Source: Actinomycetota bacterium (GTDB taxonomy: Bacteria; Actinomycetota; Thermoleophilia; Gaiellales; Gaiellaceae). Taken from it: 10,386 nucleotides of DNA. The stretch is from assembly GCA_013811645.1 (NCBI GenBank), contig JACCUU010000011.1, forward strand, positions 1-10,386. Reading direction: 5' to 3'. The translations under genes and the position numbers were made by a program. Position 1 is the stretch's first letter. Every line of letters begins with the position of its first letter. This document shows, piece after piece, positions 1-5,316 of this stretch. The notes under the pieces are model-generated. The model did not search any database. It saw only the letters and a program-made list of their open reading frames with translations, and had not been told where the DNA came from.

Positions 1-375
1 TCCCGCGTTGAAGAAGGCCGCCCGCGTCTCGCCCGAGATCGGAACGAGATCGCCGAGCCGCTCGGCGAGCTCGACGTAGAGCTCGTACGCAACCACCGTG
101 AAGTCCGTGTGGACGAACCGCTCGGCCTGCTCCGCGATCGCCTGCACCACCTTCGGATGCCCGTGGCCGACGTTCATCACGCCCACGCCTCCGACGAAGT
201 CGACGAACGTGTTGCCGTCGACATCGATGATCGTCGATCCACGCGCGTCCGCGGCCACGACCGGTGTGTGAACCCGTAGTGGCCTCGCTACGGCGTGGGC
301 TTCGCGTTCCAGAATCTCTCGCGCGCGCGGGCCTGGAATCTCGGTTCGAAGCTCGATGACTCTCGTCGTCGCCAC
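1..375 (-). CDS. gabT: Class III aminotransferase, 4-aminobutyrate aminotransferase-like (partial, N-terminal 125 residues)
   Basis: PLP-dependent aminotransferase of fold type I, class III, which would move an amino group from GABA or a similar omega-amino acid to 2-oxoglutarate. Only the N-terminal 125 residues are present; the gene runs off the left edge, so the catalytic lysine is not visible. The class III hallmark is clear: a segment reading GSTIIDVDGNTFVDFVGG, then VGVMNVGHGHPKVVQAI, as in GabT/ArgD/GoaG-type enzymes, and AAFFNAG at the edge, the start of the PLP-phosphate loop. I chose the GTG at 373-375 because an in-frame TAG lies at 385-387 and no other start codon lies between. 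No Shine-Dalgarno is visible; a TAGGCT hexamer six bases upstream suggests a leaderless transcript. It is divergent from pdxH, which makes its cofactor. The family call is firm; the substrate (GABA versus another omega-amino acid) is inferred. Confidence 0.85.
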   Translation of the reverse strand, partial: MATTRVIELRTEIPGPRAREILEREAHAVARPLRVHTPVVAADARGSTIIDVDGNTFVDFVGGVGVMNVGHGHPKVVQAIAEQAERFVHTDFTVVAYELYVELAERLGDLVPISGETRAAFFNAG

Positions 376-381
376 AGACGG

Positions 382-387
382 AGCCTA
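382..387 (-). promoter_or_regulatory. Candidate -10 element (TAGGCT) for leaderless gabT-like transcript
   Basis: On the minus strand TAGGCT fits the actinobacterial TAnnnT -10 consensus and stands six bases before the GTG start, so transcription would begin at or within a base of the start codon. No good -35 is seen. The hexamer is weak alone but matches the arrangement at five other unit starts in this window. Confidence 0.4.
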
Positions 388-407
388 CGCGGCACGGCGT
401 ACGGCGC

Positions 408-1013
408 ATGCATCCTCCCGACGACATGGATCTCCAAGACCTCGACCCCGACCCGATTGCCGCACTCCGAGACTGGCTGCGAGAAGCCGCGGACGCGCCG
501 CTCTCCGAGGCGATGACCCTGGCGACGGCAAGTGCAACCGGCCGGCCTTCAGCCCGAATGGTGCTACTGCGGGGACTCGACGAGCGCGGGCTCTTCTTCT
601 TCTCGAACCGGACGTCGCGCAAGGGCAAGGAGCTCTGCGAGAACCCGAATGCGGCGCTGGTCTTCCACTGGCCGGAGCTCGGACGACAGGTCCGGGTCGA
701 GGGCCACGTCGAGGAGGTCGAGCCCGAGGTCTCGGCTGCCTACTGGGAGAGCCGGCCGCGAGGCAGCAGGATCGCCGCCTGGGTATCGCCGCAATCCGAG
801 CCGGTGGAGGGCCGGGCGGAGCTCGACGCACGCTACGCGGAAGCCGAAGCACGATTCGGGGACGGCTCCGTCCCGCTGCCGGACTTCTGGAGCGGCTACC
901 GGGTCGTCCCGGAGACGTTCGAGTTCTGGACGCATCGCGAGAACCGGCTGCACGACCGGATTCGCTATCGGCGAATCGACGAGGGGTGGAAGCGCGACCG
1001 CCTCGCGCCGTAG
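408..1013 (+). CDS. pdxH: Pyridoxamine 5'-phosphate oxidase
   Basis: FMN-dependent oxidase that converts pyridoxine or pyridoxamine 5'-phosphate to PLP with O2, in the cytoplasm; last step of the DXP-dependent route and of B6 salvage. At 201 residues it has normal family length. The split-barrel FMN domain carries RMVLLRG (50-56), FFSNRTSRKGKEL (64-76) and SRIAAWVSPQS (120-130). The C-terminal dimerisation region has PLPDFWSGYRV (156-166), FEFW (171-174), NRLHDR (178-183) and the closing RLAP. These are the substrate and FMN contacts known in the family. Start: ATG at 408; a second in-frame ATG at 426 gives seven residues less at the N end (DLQDLDPDP... then follows). Neither has a clear ribosome binding site. 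The 32-bp divergent gap to the GabT-like gene pairs PLP supply with a PLP enzyme. Its stop codon lies inside a hairpin shared with the convergent gene. Confidence 0.95.
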   Translation: MHPPDDMDLQDLDPDPIAALRDWLREAADAPLSEAMTLATASATGRPSARMVLLRGLDERGLFFFSNRTSRKGKELCENPNAALVFHWPELGRQVRVEGHVEEVEPEVSAAYWESRPRGSRIAAWVSPQSEPVEGRAELDARYAEAEARFGDGSVPLPDFWSGYRVVPETFEFWTHRENRLHDRIRYRRIDEGWKRDRLAP

Positions 1014-1031
1014 AGGCCGGCAGTTACGGCG
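1006..1031. terminator. Hairpin covering both convergent stop codons (pdxH / DUF4015 gene)
   Basis: CGCCGTA (1006-1012) and TACGGCG (1025-1031) are perfect 7-bp arms around a 12-nt loop. The hairpin contains the pdxH TAG (1011-1013) and the TAA of the opposite gene (1024-1026). There is no T-tract on either side, so it is a weak or atypical bidirectional terminator at best; the symmetry could also be chance. Confidence 0.4.
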
Positions 1032-2211
1032 GAGTGAGCGTGCCGTCCGTGTACACACCGGAGGCGTTCCAGATCAGGTAGCCCTTCGCCCCGGCGAGAC
1101 GCGCGGAGTAGATCTGGGCACGCACCTCGTCGACACCGTACGGGGTCGTGAAGCTGAAGTCCTGAACCCACGGGAGCAGAAGCGCGTCGCGTCCCTGAAG
1201 CGCGCGGTTGAAGCGGCGGAGCGCGCGCGCGACGGTCGCGCCCGGCGACGCGCCAGGGTCGGCCAGGCCGAGCTCGCCGTCGCCGAACAAGGACGGATAG
1301 GTCATCGCATACACCGCATCGAGGTGCGGAGCCATGCGTCGCGGTATCTGACCGATGCCCATGTCTCGCATCGCCGAAAGCCCGAACACCGCAGCCGAGA
1401 CGCGTACGCCGAGCGGCTCCAGCCGGTTGCGGGCGTAGCGCACGAACGCGGGAGCGGCATCGTTCTTCCGCATGCTCGCGGGGCGACTGGAGTACACGGC
1501 TCCGTCGACGTCACCGTCGGACGGGAACCGCACGTAGTCGAACATGATCTCGTCGAACCCGGCCTTCGCTGCCGCGATCGCGATGTCCACGTTGTACTCC
1601 CACACGCGGCGGTCGTACGGGTTCGTCCAGCCGAGCCCGGCGGAGTCCTCCCAGACCGAGCCATCGCTTCGTCGGATGGCGAGGTCGGTGCGGCCGTGGG
1701 AGAGCACGGGATCCTCGAATGTCACGATCCTCCCGATCAAGTACAAGCCGCGGTCATGGACAAGCTTGGCGGCCGCCCGCGGGTCGTAGAAATCGCGGGT
1801 TGCCCCCACCTTCTGTGCCAGCTGCAACGAGCTCGCGGTGAATCCGATCTGACCGTTCTCATCCTTGACATCGAGCTCGATCGCAGTCAGGCCGTCACGC
1901 TCGAGATCGACGTACTCCTCGAGCTTGCCGGGCAGCGATGCGAGGCCCATCGTCACGTGCACCCCACGGATCTCGACCGGGAGAGGCCTCGGGCCCGATC
2001 CCGAGACTGTGAGCCCTTCTGCGCCATCCGGCTGATCCGAGGCAGGTTCCGTCCCGTCGGCGACGAGCTGGGCTCCGAGCCCGAGCACAGCGACCGCCGC
2101 GAGCAGTGCTCCGATCAACGCCGCGCGCTGCCGGCGCTTTCGGCGCCGCACCGCTGCCCGACGGCCACGAAACCGCTCGTTCGGGTCGATGGGTGGAAAT
2201 AGCATCGACAC
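1024..2211 (-). CDS. Membrane-anchored putative glycoside hydrolase (DUF4015 family)
   Basis: Protein of 395 residues with a short arginine-rich cytoplasmic end (RGRRAAVRRRKRRQR, 16-30), one hydrophobic segment (about 31-51) and then an extracytoplasmic domain; the positive-inside pattern suggests a type II membrane anchor rather than a cleaved signal. The domain begins at about residue 80 (IRGVHVTMGLAS) and reads as the DUF4015 putative TIM-barrel glycosidase: TAIELDVKDENGQIGF (109-124), TNPYDRRVWEYN (196-207), the typical FDYVRFPSDG (224-233) with D225 in a likely active-site position, DAVYAMTYPS (298-307) and GYLIWNASG (377-385). The substrate is unknown; the family has been suggested to act on cell-envelope glycans. 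The start is GTG at 2209-2211 or ATG at 2203-2205 two codons later; no Shine-Dalgarno precedes either. It converges on pdxH (10-bp gap) and diverges from dcd. The family is fairly sure, the enzymatic role is not. Confidence 0.8.
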   Translation of the reverse strand: MSMLFPPIDPNERFRGRRAAVRRRKRRQRAALIGALLAAVAVLGLGAQLVADGTEPASDQPDGAEGLTVSGSGPRPLPVEIRGVHVTMGLASLPGKLEEYVDLERDGLTAIELDVKDENGQIGFTASSLQLAQKVGATRDFYDPRAAAKLVHDRGLYLIGRIVTFEDPVLSHGRTDLAIRRSDGSVWEDSAGLGWTNPYDRRVWEYNVDIAIAAAKAGFDEIMFDYVRFPSDGDVDGAVYSSRPASMRKNDAAPAFVRYARNRLEPLGVRVSAAVFGLSAMRDMGIGQIPRRMAPHLDAVYAMTYPSLFGDGELGLADPGASPGATVARALRRFNRALQGRDALLLPWVQDFSFTTPYGVDEVRAQIYSARLAGAKGYLIWNASGVYTDGTLTPP

Positions 2212-2222
2212 CAGGGGGAAAG

Positions 2223-2228
2223 ACCTTA
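2223..2228 (-). promoter_or_regulatory. Candidate -10 element (TAAGGT) for the DUF4015 gene
   Basis: TAAGGT on the minus strand fits TAnnnT. It lies 11 bases before the GTG and 17 before the ATG start, so the leader would be only about 5-11 nt, too short for a standard ribosome binding site. No clear -35 is seen. Confidence 0.3.
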
Positions 2229-2269
2229 CCGCAGTCGAGAGCGCCCGTGCCCGTCGACCAGGCCACTAA

Positions 2270-2284
2270 GTAACAGACTGTTAC
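2270..2284. promoter_or_regulatory. Perfect 15-bp palindrome, candidate operator (GTAACAG-A-CTGTTAC)
   Basis: Two 7-bp arms with a single central A, AT-rich against a GC-rich background, lie in the 101-bp divergent gap between the DUF4015 gene and dcd. With the dcd -10 hexamer at 2300-2305, the palindrome covers the place where a -35 hexamer would sit. This is the geometry of a dimeric regulator site (repressor, or activator replacing a poor -35). The regulator is not identifiable from the window. Confidence 0.5.
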
Positions 2285-2299
2285 AAGGGAGCCGGGTCG

Positions 2300-2305
2300 T
2301 AGAAT
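2300..2305 (+). promoter_or_regulatory. -10 element (TAGAAT) for leaderless dcd
   Basis: TAGAAT is close to the TATAAT consensus and stands seven bases before the GTG start of dcd, placing the transcription start at or within a base of the first codon. There is no convincing -35; the palindrome at 2270-2284 occupies that position. Confidence 0.55.
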
Positions 2306-2312
2306 CGCCCGC

Positions 2313-2882
2313 GTGGTTCTCTCCGACCGAACGATCAGGCGACTGATCGGCGAGGGTCGCATCGGCATCGATCCCTTCGAGCCGGCGCTGATGCAGCCGT
2401 CGAGCCTCGACGTTCGGGTCGACCGCTACTTCCGCGTGTTCCGAAACTCGCGCTACCCGTACATCGATGTGAAGGCGGAGCAGGAGGGCCTGACCGAGCT
2501 GGTCGAGGCCACAGGCGACGAGGCGTTCATCCTGCACCCGGGCGAGTTCGTCCTCGGCTCGACCCTCGAGCGGGTGACGCTGCCGGACGATCTCGTGGCT
2601 CGACTAGAGGGCAAGAGCTCGCTCGGCCGGCTGGGGCTGCTCATTCACTCGACCGCCGGCTTCATCGACCCAGGGTGGGACGGTCACGTGACGCTCGAGC
2701 TGTCGAACGTCGCCAATCTCCCGATCACGATCTACCCCGAGATGAAGATCGGCCAGCTCTCCTTCGTCCAGCTGACGGAGCCCGCCGAGCGGCCGTACGG
2801 GTCGGAGGGCATCGGCTCGAAGTACCAGGGCCAGCGCGGGCCGACCCCGAGCCGGTACTGGCAGAACTTCCGCGACAGCTGA
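2313..2882 (+). CDS. dcd: dCTP deaminase, probably the bifunctional dUMP-forming type
   Basis: Deaminates dCTP and, in the bifunctional subfamily, also hydrolyses the triphosphate to give dUMP, the precursor of dTMP. The 189-residue length and sequence fit the trimeric dUTPase-fold family. Motifs: MQPSSLDVR (27-35), [12 protein letters not shown] (75-86), the catalytic block [11 protein letters not shown] (99-109) with S102 and R106, [17 protein letters not shown] (113-129) with the catalytic glutamate E129, and [12 protein letters not shown] near the C-terminus, which closes over the triphosphate. From memory, the overall pattern is close to the Mycobacterium tuberculosis bifunctional enzyme, hence the dUMP-forming call; an exclusive dCTP deaminase is the alternative. 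The start is GTG at 2313 with no Shine-Dalgarno; a TAGAAT hexamer seven bases upstream indicates leaderless expression. Divergent from the DUF4015 gene; two palindromic repeats follow the stop. Confidence 0.93.
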   Translation: MVLSDRTIRRLIGEGRIGIDPFEPALMQPSSLDVRVDRYFRVFRNSRYPYIDVKAEQEGLTELVEATGDEAFILHPGEFVLGSTLERVTLPDDLVARLEGKSSLGRLGLLIHSTAGFIDPGWDGHVTLELSNVANLPITIYPEMKIGQLSFVQLTEPAERPYGSEGIGSKYQGQRGPTPSRYWQNFRDS

Positions 2883-2889
2883 GGGCTGA

Positions 2890-2909
2890 GGTCAGGCTTC
2901 CGCCTGACC
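2890..2909 (-). repeat. Palindromic repeat copy 1
   Basis: On the plus strand, GGTCAGGC, loop TTCC, GCCTGACC: perfect 8-bp arms. Read on the minus strand it is GGTCAGGCGGAAGCCTGACC, one base different from copy 3 read on the plus strand. It starts eight bases after the dcd stop, in the convergent gap between dcd and marR. It could act as a terminator, but no T-tract follows. Confidence 0.7.
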
Positions 2910-2939
2910 CGGTATGAGGTCGTCGAACACCGTAAGAGC

Positions 2940-2963
2940 GGGGTCAGCCTTCAACCTGACCCC
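2940..2963 (-). repeat. Palindromic repeat copy 2
   Basis: GGGGTCAG and CTGACCCC (8-bp arms) around an 8-nt loop. On the minus strand the 20-base core is GGTCAGGTTGAAGGCTGACC, two bases different from copy 3. It ends five bases from the end of the marR-type gene and has the same orientation as copy 1, 30 bp away. The stem is imperfect inside, as if one copy of a mobile or REP-like palindrome had drifted. Confidence 0.65.
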
Positions 2964-2968
2964 GGGTG

Positions 2969-3448
2969 CTACGACGCAGGTGGTTCGCAGTTCGCCGGCT
3001 CGTTGCCACCCAGCCTCGACAGGAGCGCCGCCAGGTCGTCGAGCTCGTGCTCCTCGTATCGTGCGCAGAAAAGGTCGTCGACCTGCGCGAAGTGAGTGGT
3101 CGCCGCGTCGCGCAGCTTCTCGAGCCCGGCGTCGGTCAACACCGCGTGGACTACCCGCCGGTCGCCCGGACACGAAGCTCGCTCGACGTAGCCAGCTTGC
3201 TCGAGGCCGTCGAGGAGCCGCGTCATCCCCGACGCGGTGAGCAGTAGCTCGCCAGCGAGGTCGACCCGCCGCAGGCGCCGGTCTGCAGCCTGCCCGAGGC
3301 GTAGCAGAACTTCGAAGTCGCTGATCGTGAGCCCGTGATCGGCGCTCAGCTGAGCGTTCAAGTGGCGTGTCGCCGAGGCATGCGCGCGCATCAGCGAGAC
3401 AAACGCTTGTGCGGCCAAAGGTTGAGTTCTCAATACTTGACTAGACAC
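2969..3448 (-). CDS. MarR-family transcriptional regulator
   Basis: Winged-helix DNA-binding protein of 159 residues, the usual MarR length; MarR proteins act as dimers and often repress a divergent gene until a phenolic, oxidant or other ligand binds. The sequence shows an N-terminal helix (AFVSLMRAHASATRHLNAQL), the winged helix from about 40 to 105 with the recognition-helix segment TASGMTRLLDGLEQAGYV (71-88) and the wing ERASCPGDRRVVHAVLT (89-105) with the family's D-R-R signature. C-terminal helices supply the dimer interface. Cysteines at 93 (in the wing), 128 and 154 could allow redox sensing; this is inference. I chose GTG at 3446-3448: GGGAG lies five bases before it on the minus strand. 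The same open frame continues upstream, but only as antisense of yceI. It diverges from yceI and an FMN reductase, its likely targets. Confidence 0.88.
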   Translation of the reverse strand: MSSQVLRTQPLAAQAFVSLMRAHASATRHLNAQLSADHGLTISDFEVLLRLGQAADRRLRRVDLAGELLLTASGMTRLLDGLEQAGYVERASCPGDRRVVHAVLTDAGLEKLRDAATTHFAQVDDLFCARYEEHELDDLAALLSRLGGNEPANCEPPAS

Positions 3449-3466
3449 GTATTCTCCCGCTATGGT
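3437..3466 (+). promoter_or_regulatory. Sigma70-type promoter for yceI-FMN reductase operon
   Basis: TTGACT (3437-3442), an 18-bp spacer and TATGGT (3461-3466) make the best classical promoter in the window, with a predicted start near 3473 and a leader of about 37 nt carrying AAAGGAG. The -35 and spacer overlap the first codons of the divergent marR-type gene, so regulator binding there would affect both units. Confidence 0.55.
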
Positions 3467-3469
3467 TGC

Positions 3470-3496
3470 TTGCGTACTCAATAATAGCGCACGCAA
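3470..3496. promoter_or_regulatory. Inverted repeat TTGCGT-N15-ACGCAA over the marR -10, candidate MarR operator
   Basis: TTGCGT (3470-3475) and ACGCAA (3491-3496) flank a TATTAT hexamer on the minus strand (3481-3486), which is a plausible -10 for the marR-type gene. A direct repeat CTCAATA occurs at 3429-3435, just before the yceI -35, and at 3477-3483, over the marR -10; the first copy is half of TTGAG-TT-CTCAA (3422-3433). Either motif could be the operator; MarR sites are often such short AT-rich dyads. Confidence 0.35.
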
Positions 3497-3509
3497 AGGA
3501 GTGTTTCCC

Positions 3510-4061
3510 ATGACCATCGTTGCAGACACCTCGGCCACCCTCATCCCGACCGGCACGTGGTCGATCGACCCCGTCTGGTCGGCGCTCGAGTTCGAGATCG
3601 AGAAGCTCGGTCTCGTGACCGTGAAAGGCCGCATACCCGGCTTCACCGGAACGATCCAGGGCGGCGCATCGCCGTCGATCGCCGGAAGGGTCGACGCGTC
3701 AACGATCACGACCTTCGACGAGACCCGGGACGGGCACGTCCAGGCACCCGACTTCTTCGACACCGACCGATACCCGGAGCTCCGCTTCGAGTCGACGGCC
3801 GTCGCAACCAACGGTGACGAGTTGATCGTCGAAGGCGACCTCACCATCAAGGATGTCACCAAGCCCATCGAGCTCAAGGGCCGCTTCGTCGGGGCCGGTG
3901 TCGACCCGTACGGAAACGACCGGATCGGCCTCGAGCTTGCCGGCACTGTCGACCGTACCGAGTTCGGGCTCAACTGGAACGCGCCCCTTCCCGGCGGCGA
4001 CTTCCTGCTGCCGAACGAGGTCGTCCTCAGGGCCACGCTCGCGGCGGTCAAGGCGGCCTGA
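3510..4061 (+). CDS. YceI family protein (lipocalin-like, polyisoprenoid-binding fold)
   Basis: YceI proteins form an elongated beta-barrel that binds isoprenoid-type lipids or quinones; the physiological role is unsettled and has been linked to stress and isoprenoid quinones. The 183-residue protein has the family's full pattern: TGTWSIDPVWSALEFEIEKLG near the N end (typically T-W-x-ID-x-x-HS-x-x-F, here with W-S in place of H-S), VKGRIPGFTGTI, then FDTDRYPELRFES, GDLTIKDVTKPIEL and GTVDRTEFGLNWN. No signal peptide is seen, so it is probably cytoplasmic, unlike periplasmic E. coli YceI. I chose ATG at 3510 because AAAGGAG precedes it by eight to nine bases; an in-frame ATG 48 bases upstream has no ribosome binding site and lies on top of the predicted transcription start region. 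It is the first gene of an operon with the FMN reductase (one-base gap) and diverges from a MarR-type gene. Confidence 0.9.
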   Translation: MTIVADTSATLIPTGTWSIDPVWSALEFEIEKLGLVTVKGRIPGFTGTIQGGASPSIAGRVDASTITTFDETRDGHVQAPDFFDTDRYPELRFESTAVATNGDELIVEGDLTIKDVTKPIELKGRFVGAGVDPYGNDRIGLELAGTVDRTEFGLNWNAPLPGGDFLLPNEVVLRATLAAVKAA

Positions 4062-4062
4062 C

Positions 4063-4623
4063 GTGAGAATCCTGGCCATCTCCGGCAGCCTGCGCGCGGA
4101 GTCGTACAACACGGGTCTAGCGCGCGCGGCCGTCGAGCTCGCGCCCGAAGGCGTCTTCGTGGATCTCTACGACGGCCTGGCGCTGCTTCCGCCCTACGAC
4201 CAGGATCTGGACGAGGGCGAATCCGAGCCCCCGGCTGCGGCGCTCGACTTTCGTGAGCGGATCGAAGCGGCCGACGCGCTCTTGATCGTCACGCCCGAGT
4301 ACAACGGCTCGATCCCCGGGGTCCTGAAGAACGCGATCGATTGGGCCTCAGCGCGGCACCGGGGAAGCTCGTTCAAGAACAAGACGGTCGCGATCGCCGG
4401 CGCGACCACCGGTCAGTACGGAGCGATCTGGGCGCAGCAGGATCTGCGCAGGGTGCTCGGCATCTGCGGCGCCCGAGTGATCGAGGACGAGCTGCCGGTG
4501 TCGACGGCACATCAGCGGTTCGACGAACGCGGCGTTCTGGCCGACCCACTGGTTGGCGAGCGTCTGCGCGCGCATCTTGCGGCACTCGTCGCCGAGGCGG
4601 CGCCGATCGCGGTCGCAGCCTGA
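4063..4623 (+). CDS. NAD(P)H-dependent FMN reductase / quinone-reductase-like flavoprotein
   Basis: Flavodoxin-like protein of 186 residues in the NADPH-dependent FMN reductase family (PF03358; ChrR/YieF-like), which binds FMN and reduces quinones, metals or azo/nitro compounds with NAD(P)H. Visible motifs are the phosphate-binding loop ISGSLRAESYN (6-16), TPEYNGSIPGVLKNAIDW (77-94), which lines the FMN and is the family signature, and GATTGQYGAIWAQQDLR (113-129). The GTG start lies one base after the yceI stop, so the two are cotranscribed and probably translationally coupled. With a divergent MarR gene this is a typical ligand-induced detoxification unit: a quinone or electrophile would release the regulator, and the reductase would remove it; this is inference. 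The substrate cannot be read from sequence. A strong hairpin terminator follows 23 bases after the stop. Confidence 0.88.
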   Translation: MRILAISGSLRAESYNTGLARAAVELAPEGVFVDLYDGLALLPPYDQDLDEGESEPPAAALDFRERIEAADALLIVTPEYNGSIPGVLKNAIDWASARHRGSSFKNKTVAIAGATTGQYGAIWAQQDLRRVLGICGARVIEDELPVSTAHQRFDERGVLADPLVGERLRAHLAALVAEAAPIAVAA

Positions 4624-4639
4624 TCCTGCGACAACTCGA

Positions 4640-4876
4640 GAAATGAAGAGGGGCCGCGCGAAGCGGCCCCTCTCACTTACGGTGACCAGCGTTGAAGTAG
4701 TAGAGGCGCTTCTCGGCACGGACTCCTCTTTCGAGGCAAAACCCGTGCGGCGCGAGTCGCGAGCCCCCTACGCTGGCTAGGCGGTTCCCGGTGGTCCCGG
4801 GGGCACGCCTCTACCCGCTGGTACCTCCGCTGCCCGTACAGTCATCAATCAAGCCGGACCACCTCCTTTCCGCGGT
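4640..4876 (-). ncRNA. Candidate structured RNA (or RNA leader with small ORF), no known family recognised
   Basis: No ordinary gene covers 4624-4941. On the minus strand this stretch shows nested perfect helices ending in the terminator at 4647-4673: ACCAGCG/CGCTGGT (4816-4822 with 4685-4691), GTAGAGGCG/CGCCTCTAC (4806-4814 with 4700-4708), GCACGG/CCGTGC (4743-4748 with 4716-4721), the latter enclosing CCTC-GAAA-GAGG (4725-4736), a GNRA-capped stem. GCCCCC/GGGGGC (4799-4804 with 4763-4768) competes with a local hairpin CCCGG/CCGGG (4787-4801), which could be two states. Near the 5' end is AAAGGAGGTGGTCC (4856-4869), matching the full complement of the 16S rRNA 3' end at 13 of 14 bases. TATGCT at 4883-4888 is a possible -10. 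A TTG nine bases after AGGAGG opens a 13-codon frame (LIDDCTGSGGTSG, stop TAG at 4811-4813). The helices are seen; the RNA's existence and role are inferred. Confidence 0.5.
4647..4673. terminator. Strong intrinsic terminator, probably bidirectional
   Basis: AGAGGGGCCGC (4647-4657) and GCGGCCCCTCT (4663-4673) are perfect 11-bp arms around a five-base loop. On the plus strand it follows the FMN reductase gene. On the minus strand the 3' flank is TCATTTC, slightly richer in T than the plus-strand flank CACTTAC, and it would end the structured RNA candidate transcribed from 4876 leftwards. Confidence 0.8.
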
Positions 4877-4941
4877 AGCGAAAGCATACGCACTTCATGC
4901 GGATGGATGCGGCCGCAGATGTCACCGACTCGGGAGGGCGG

Positions 4942-5316
4942 ATGCCGACCCCTATCCAGAGCATCGGCCAGATCGCCGTCAACACCCAAGATCTGCAAAG
5001 GGCGGTCGCCTTCTACCGCGACGCCCTCGGTCTCGGCTATCTGTTCGAACCGGGCCGCTCGCCTTCTTCATGTGCGGAGACGTGCGACTCATGCTCTCCG
5101 TCGCGGAGAGCCCCGAGTTCGACCATCCGAGCTCGATCCTCTACTCCGCGTCGACGACATCCACGCGGCGCGAGCGGAGCTCGCCGGCCGAGGCGTTCGT
5201 TCGACGACGAGCCGCGCCTGATCGCGCAGATGCCCGACCACGAGCTGTGGATGACCTTCTTCCGCGATCCCGACCGGAACGTGCACGGCCTGATGAGCGA
5301 AGTCAGGGCGCCTTGA
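4942..5316 (+). pseudogene. VOC superfamily (glyoxalase/bleomycin-resistance-like) gene with three frameshifts
   Basis: A single-domain VOC metalloenzyme or binding protein is recognisable but split over all three plus frames. It starts with MPTPIQSIGQIAVNTQDLQ and YRDALGLGYLFEPG in the first frame, moves to LAFFMCGDVRLMLSV...SSILY in a second, to RVDDIHAARAELAGRGVR in a third, and returns to the first for DDEPRLIAQMPDHELWMTFF and DPDRNVHGLMSEV to the stop. Each shift fits loss of one base: near 5055-5057 (CCC to CC), 5145 (TT to T) and 5200-5201 (TTT to TT). No frame-breaking stop or larger lesion is seen, and the deletions sum to three. So it is either a young pseudogene or an intact gene with homopolymer sequencing errors. 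GGGAGG just before ATG 4942 supports this start. The stop overlaps the convergent methyltransferase by 14 bp. Substrate unknown. Confidence 0.8.

Noticed and set aside
532..2202. Long plus-strand open frame of 556 codons
   Set aside because: It runs antisense to the DUF4015 gene and out of frame through pdxH; the protein is arginine/serine-rich with no family pattern, typical of high-GC shadow frames.
2890..2963. CRISPR-like spaced repeats
   Set aside because: Only two diverged palindromes with one 30-bp interval and no cas genes; they match the third dispersed copy at 10250-10280 instead.
3449..4051. Upstream extension of the MarR frame (about 200 codons)
   Set aside because: It lies antisense to yceI, and a GTG with a good ribosome site at 3446-3448 gives a normal-length MarR.
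4771..4785. Minus strand GCCAGCGTAGG resembles the 3' part of a TPP riboswitch
   Set aside because: The CUGAGA element and the rest of the thi-box are missing, and no thiamine gene follows; treated as chance.
4853..4870. Plus strand GGACCACCTCCTTTC resembles the 3' end of 16S rRNA
   Set aside because: Only about 15 bases match and nothing upstream (4700-4850) resembles helix 44/45 of 16S rRNA; a minus-strand extended Shine-Dalgarno explains it better.
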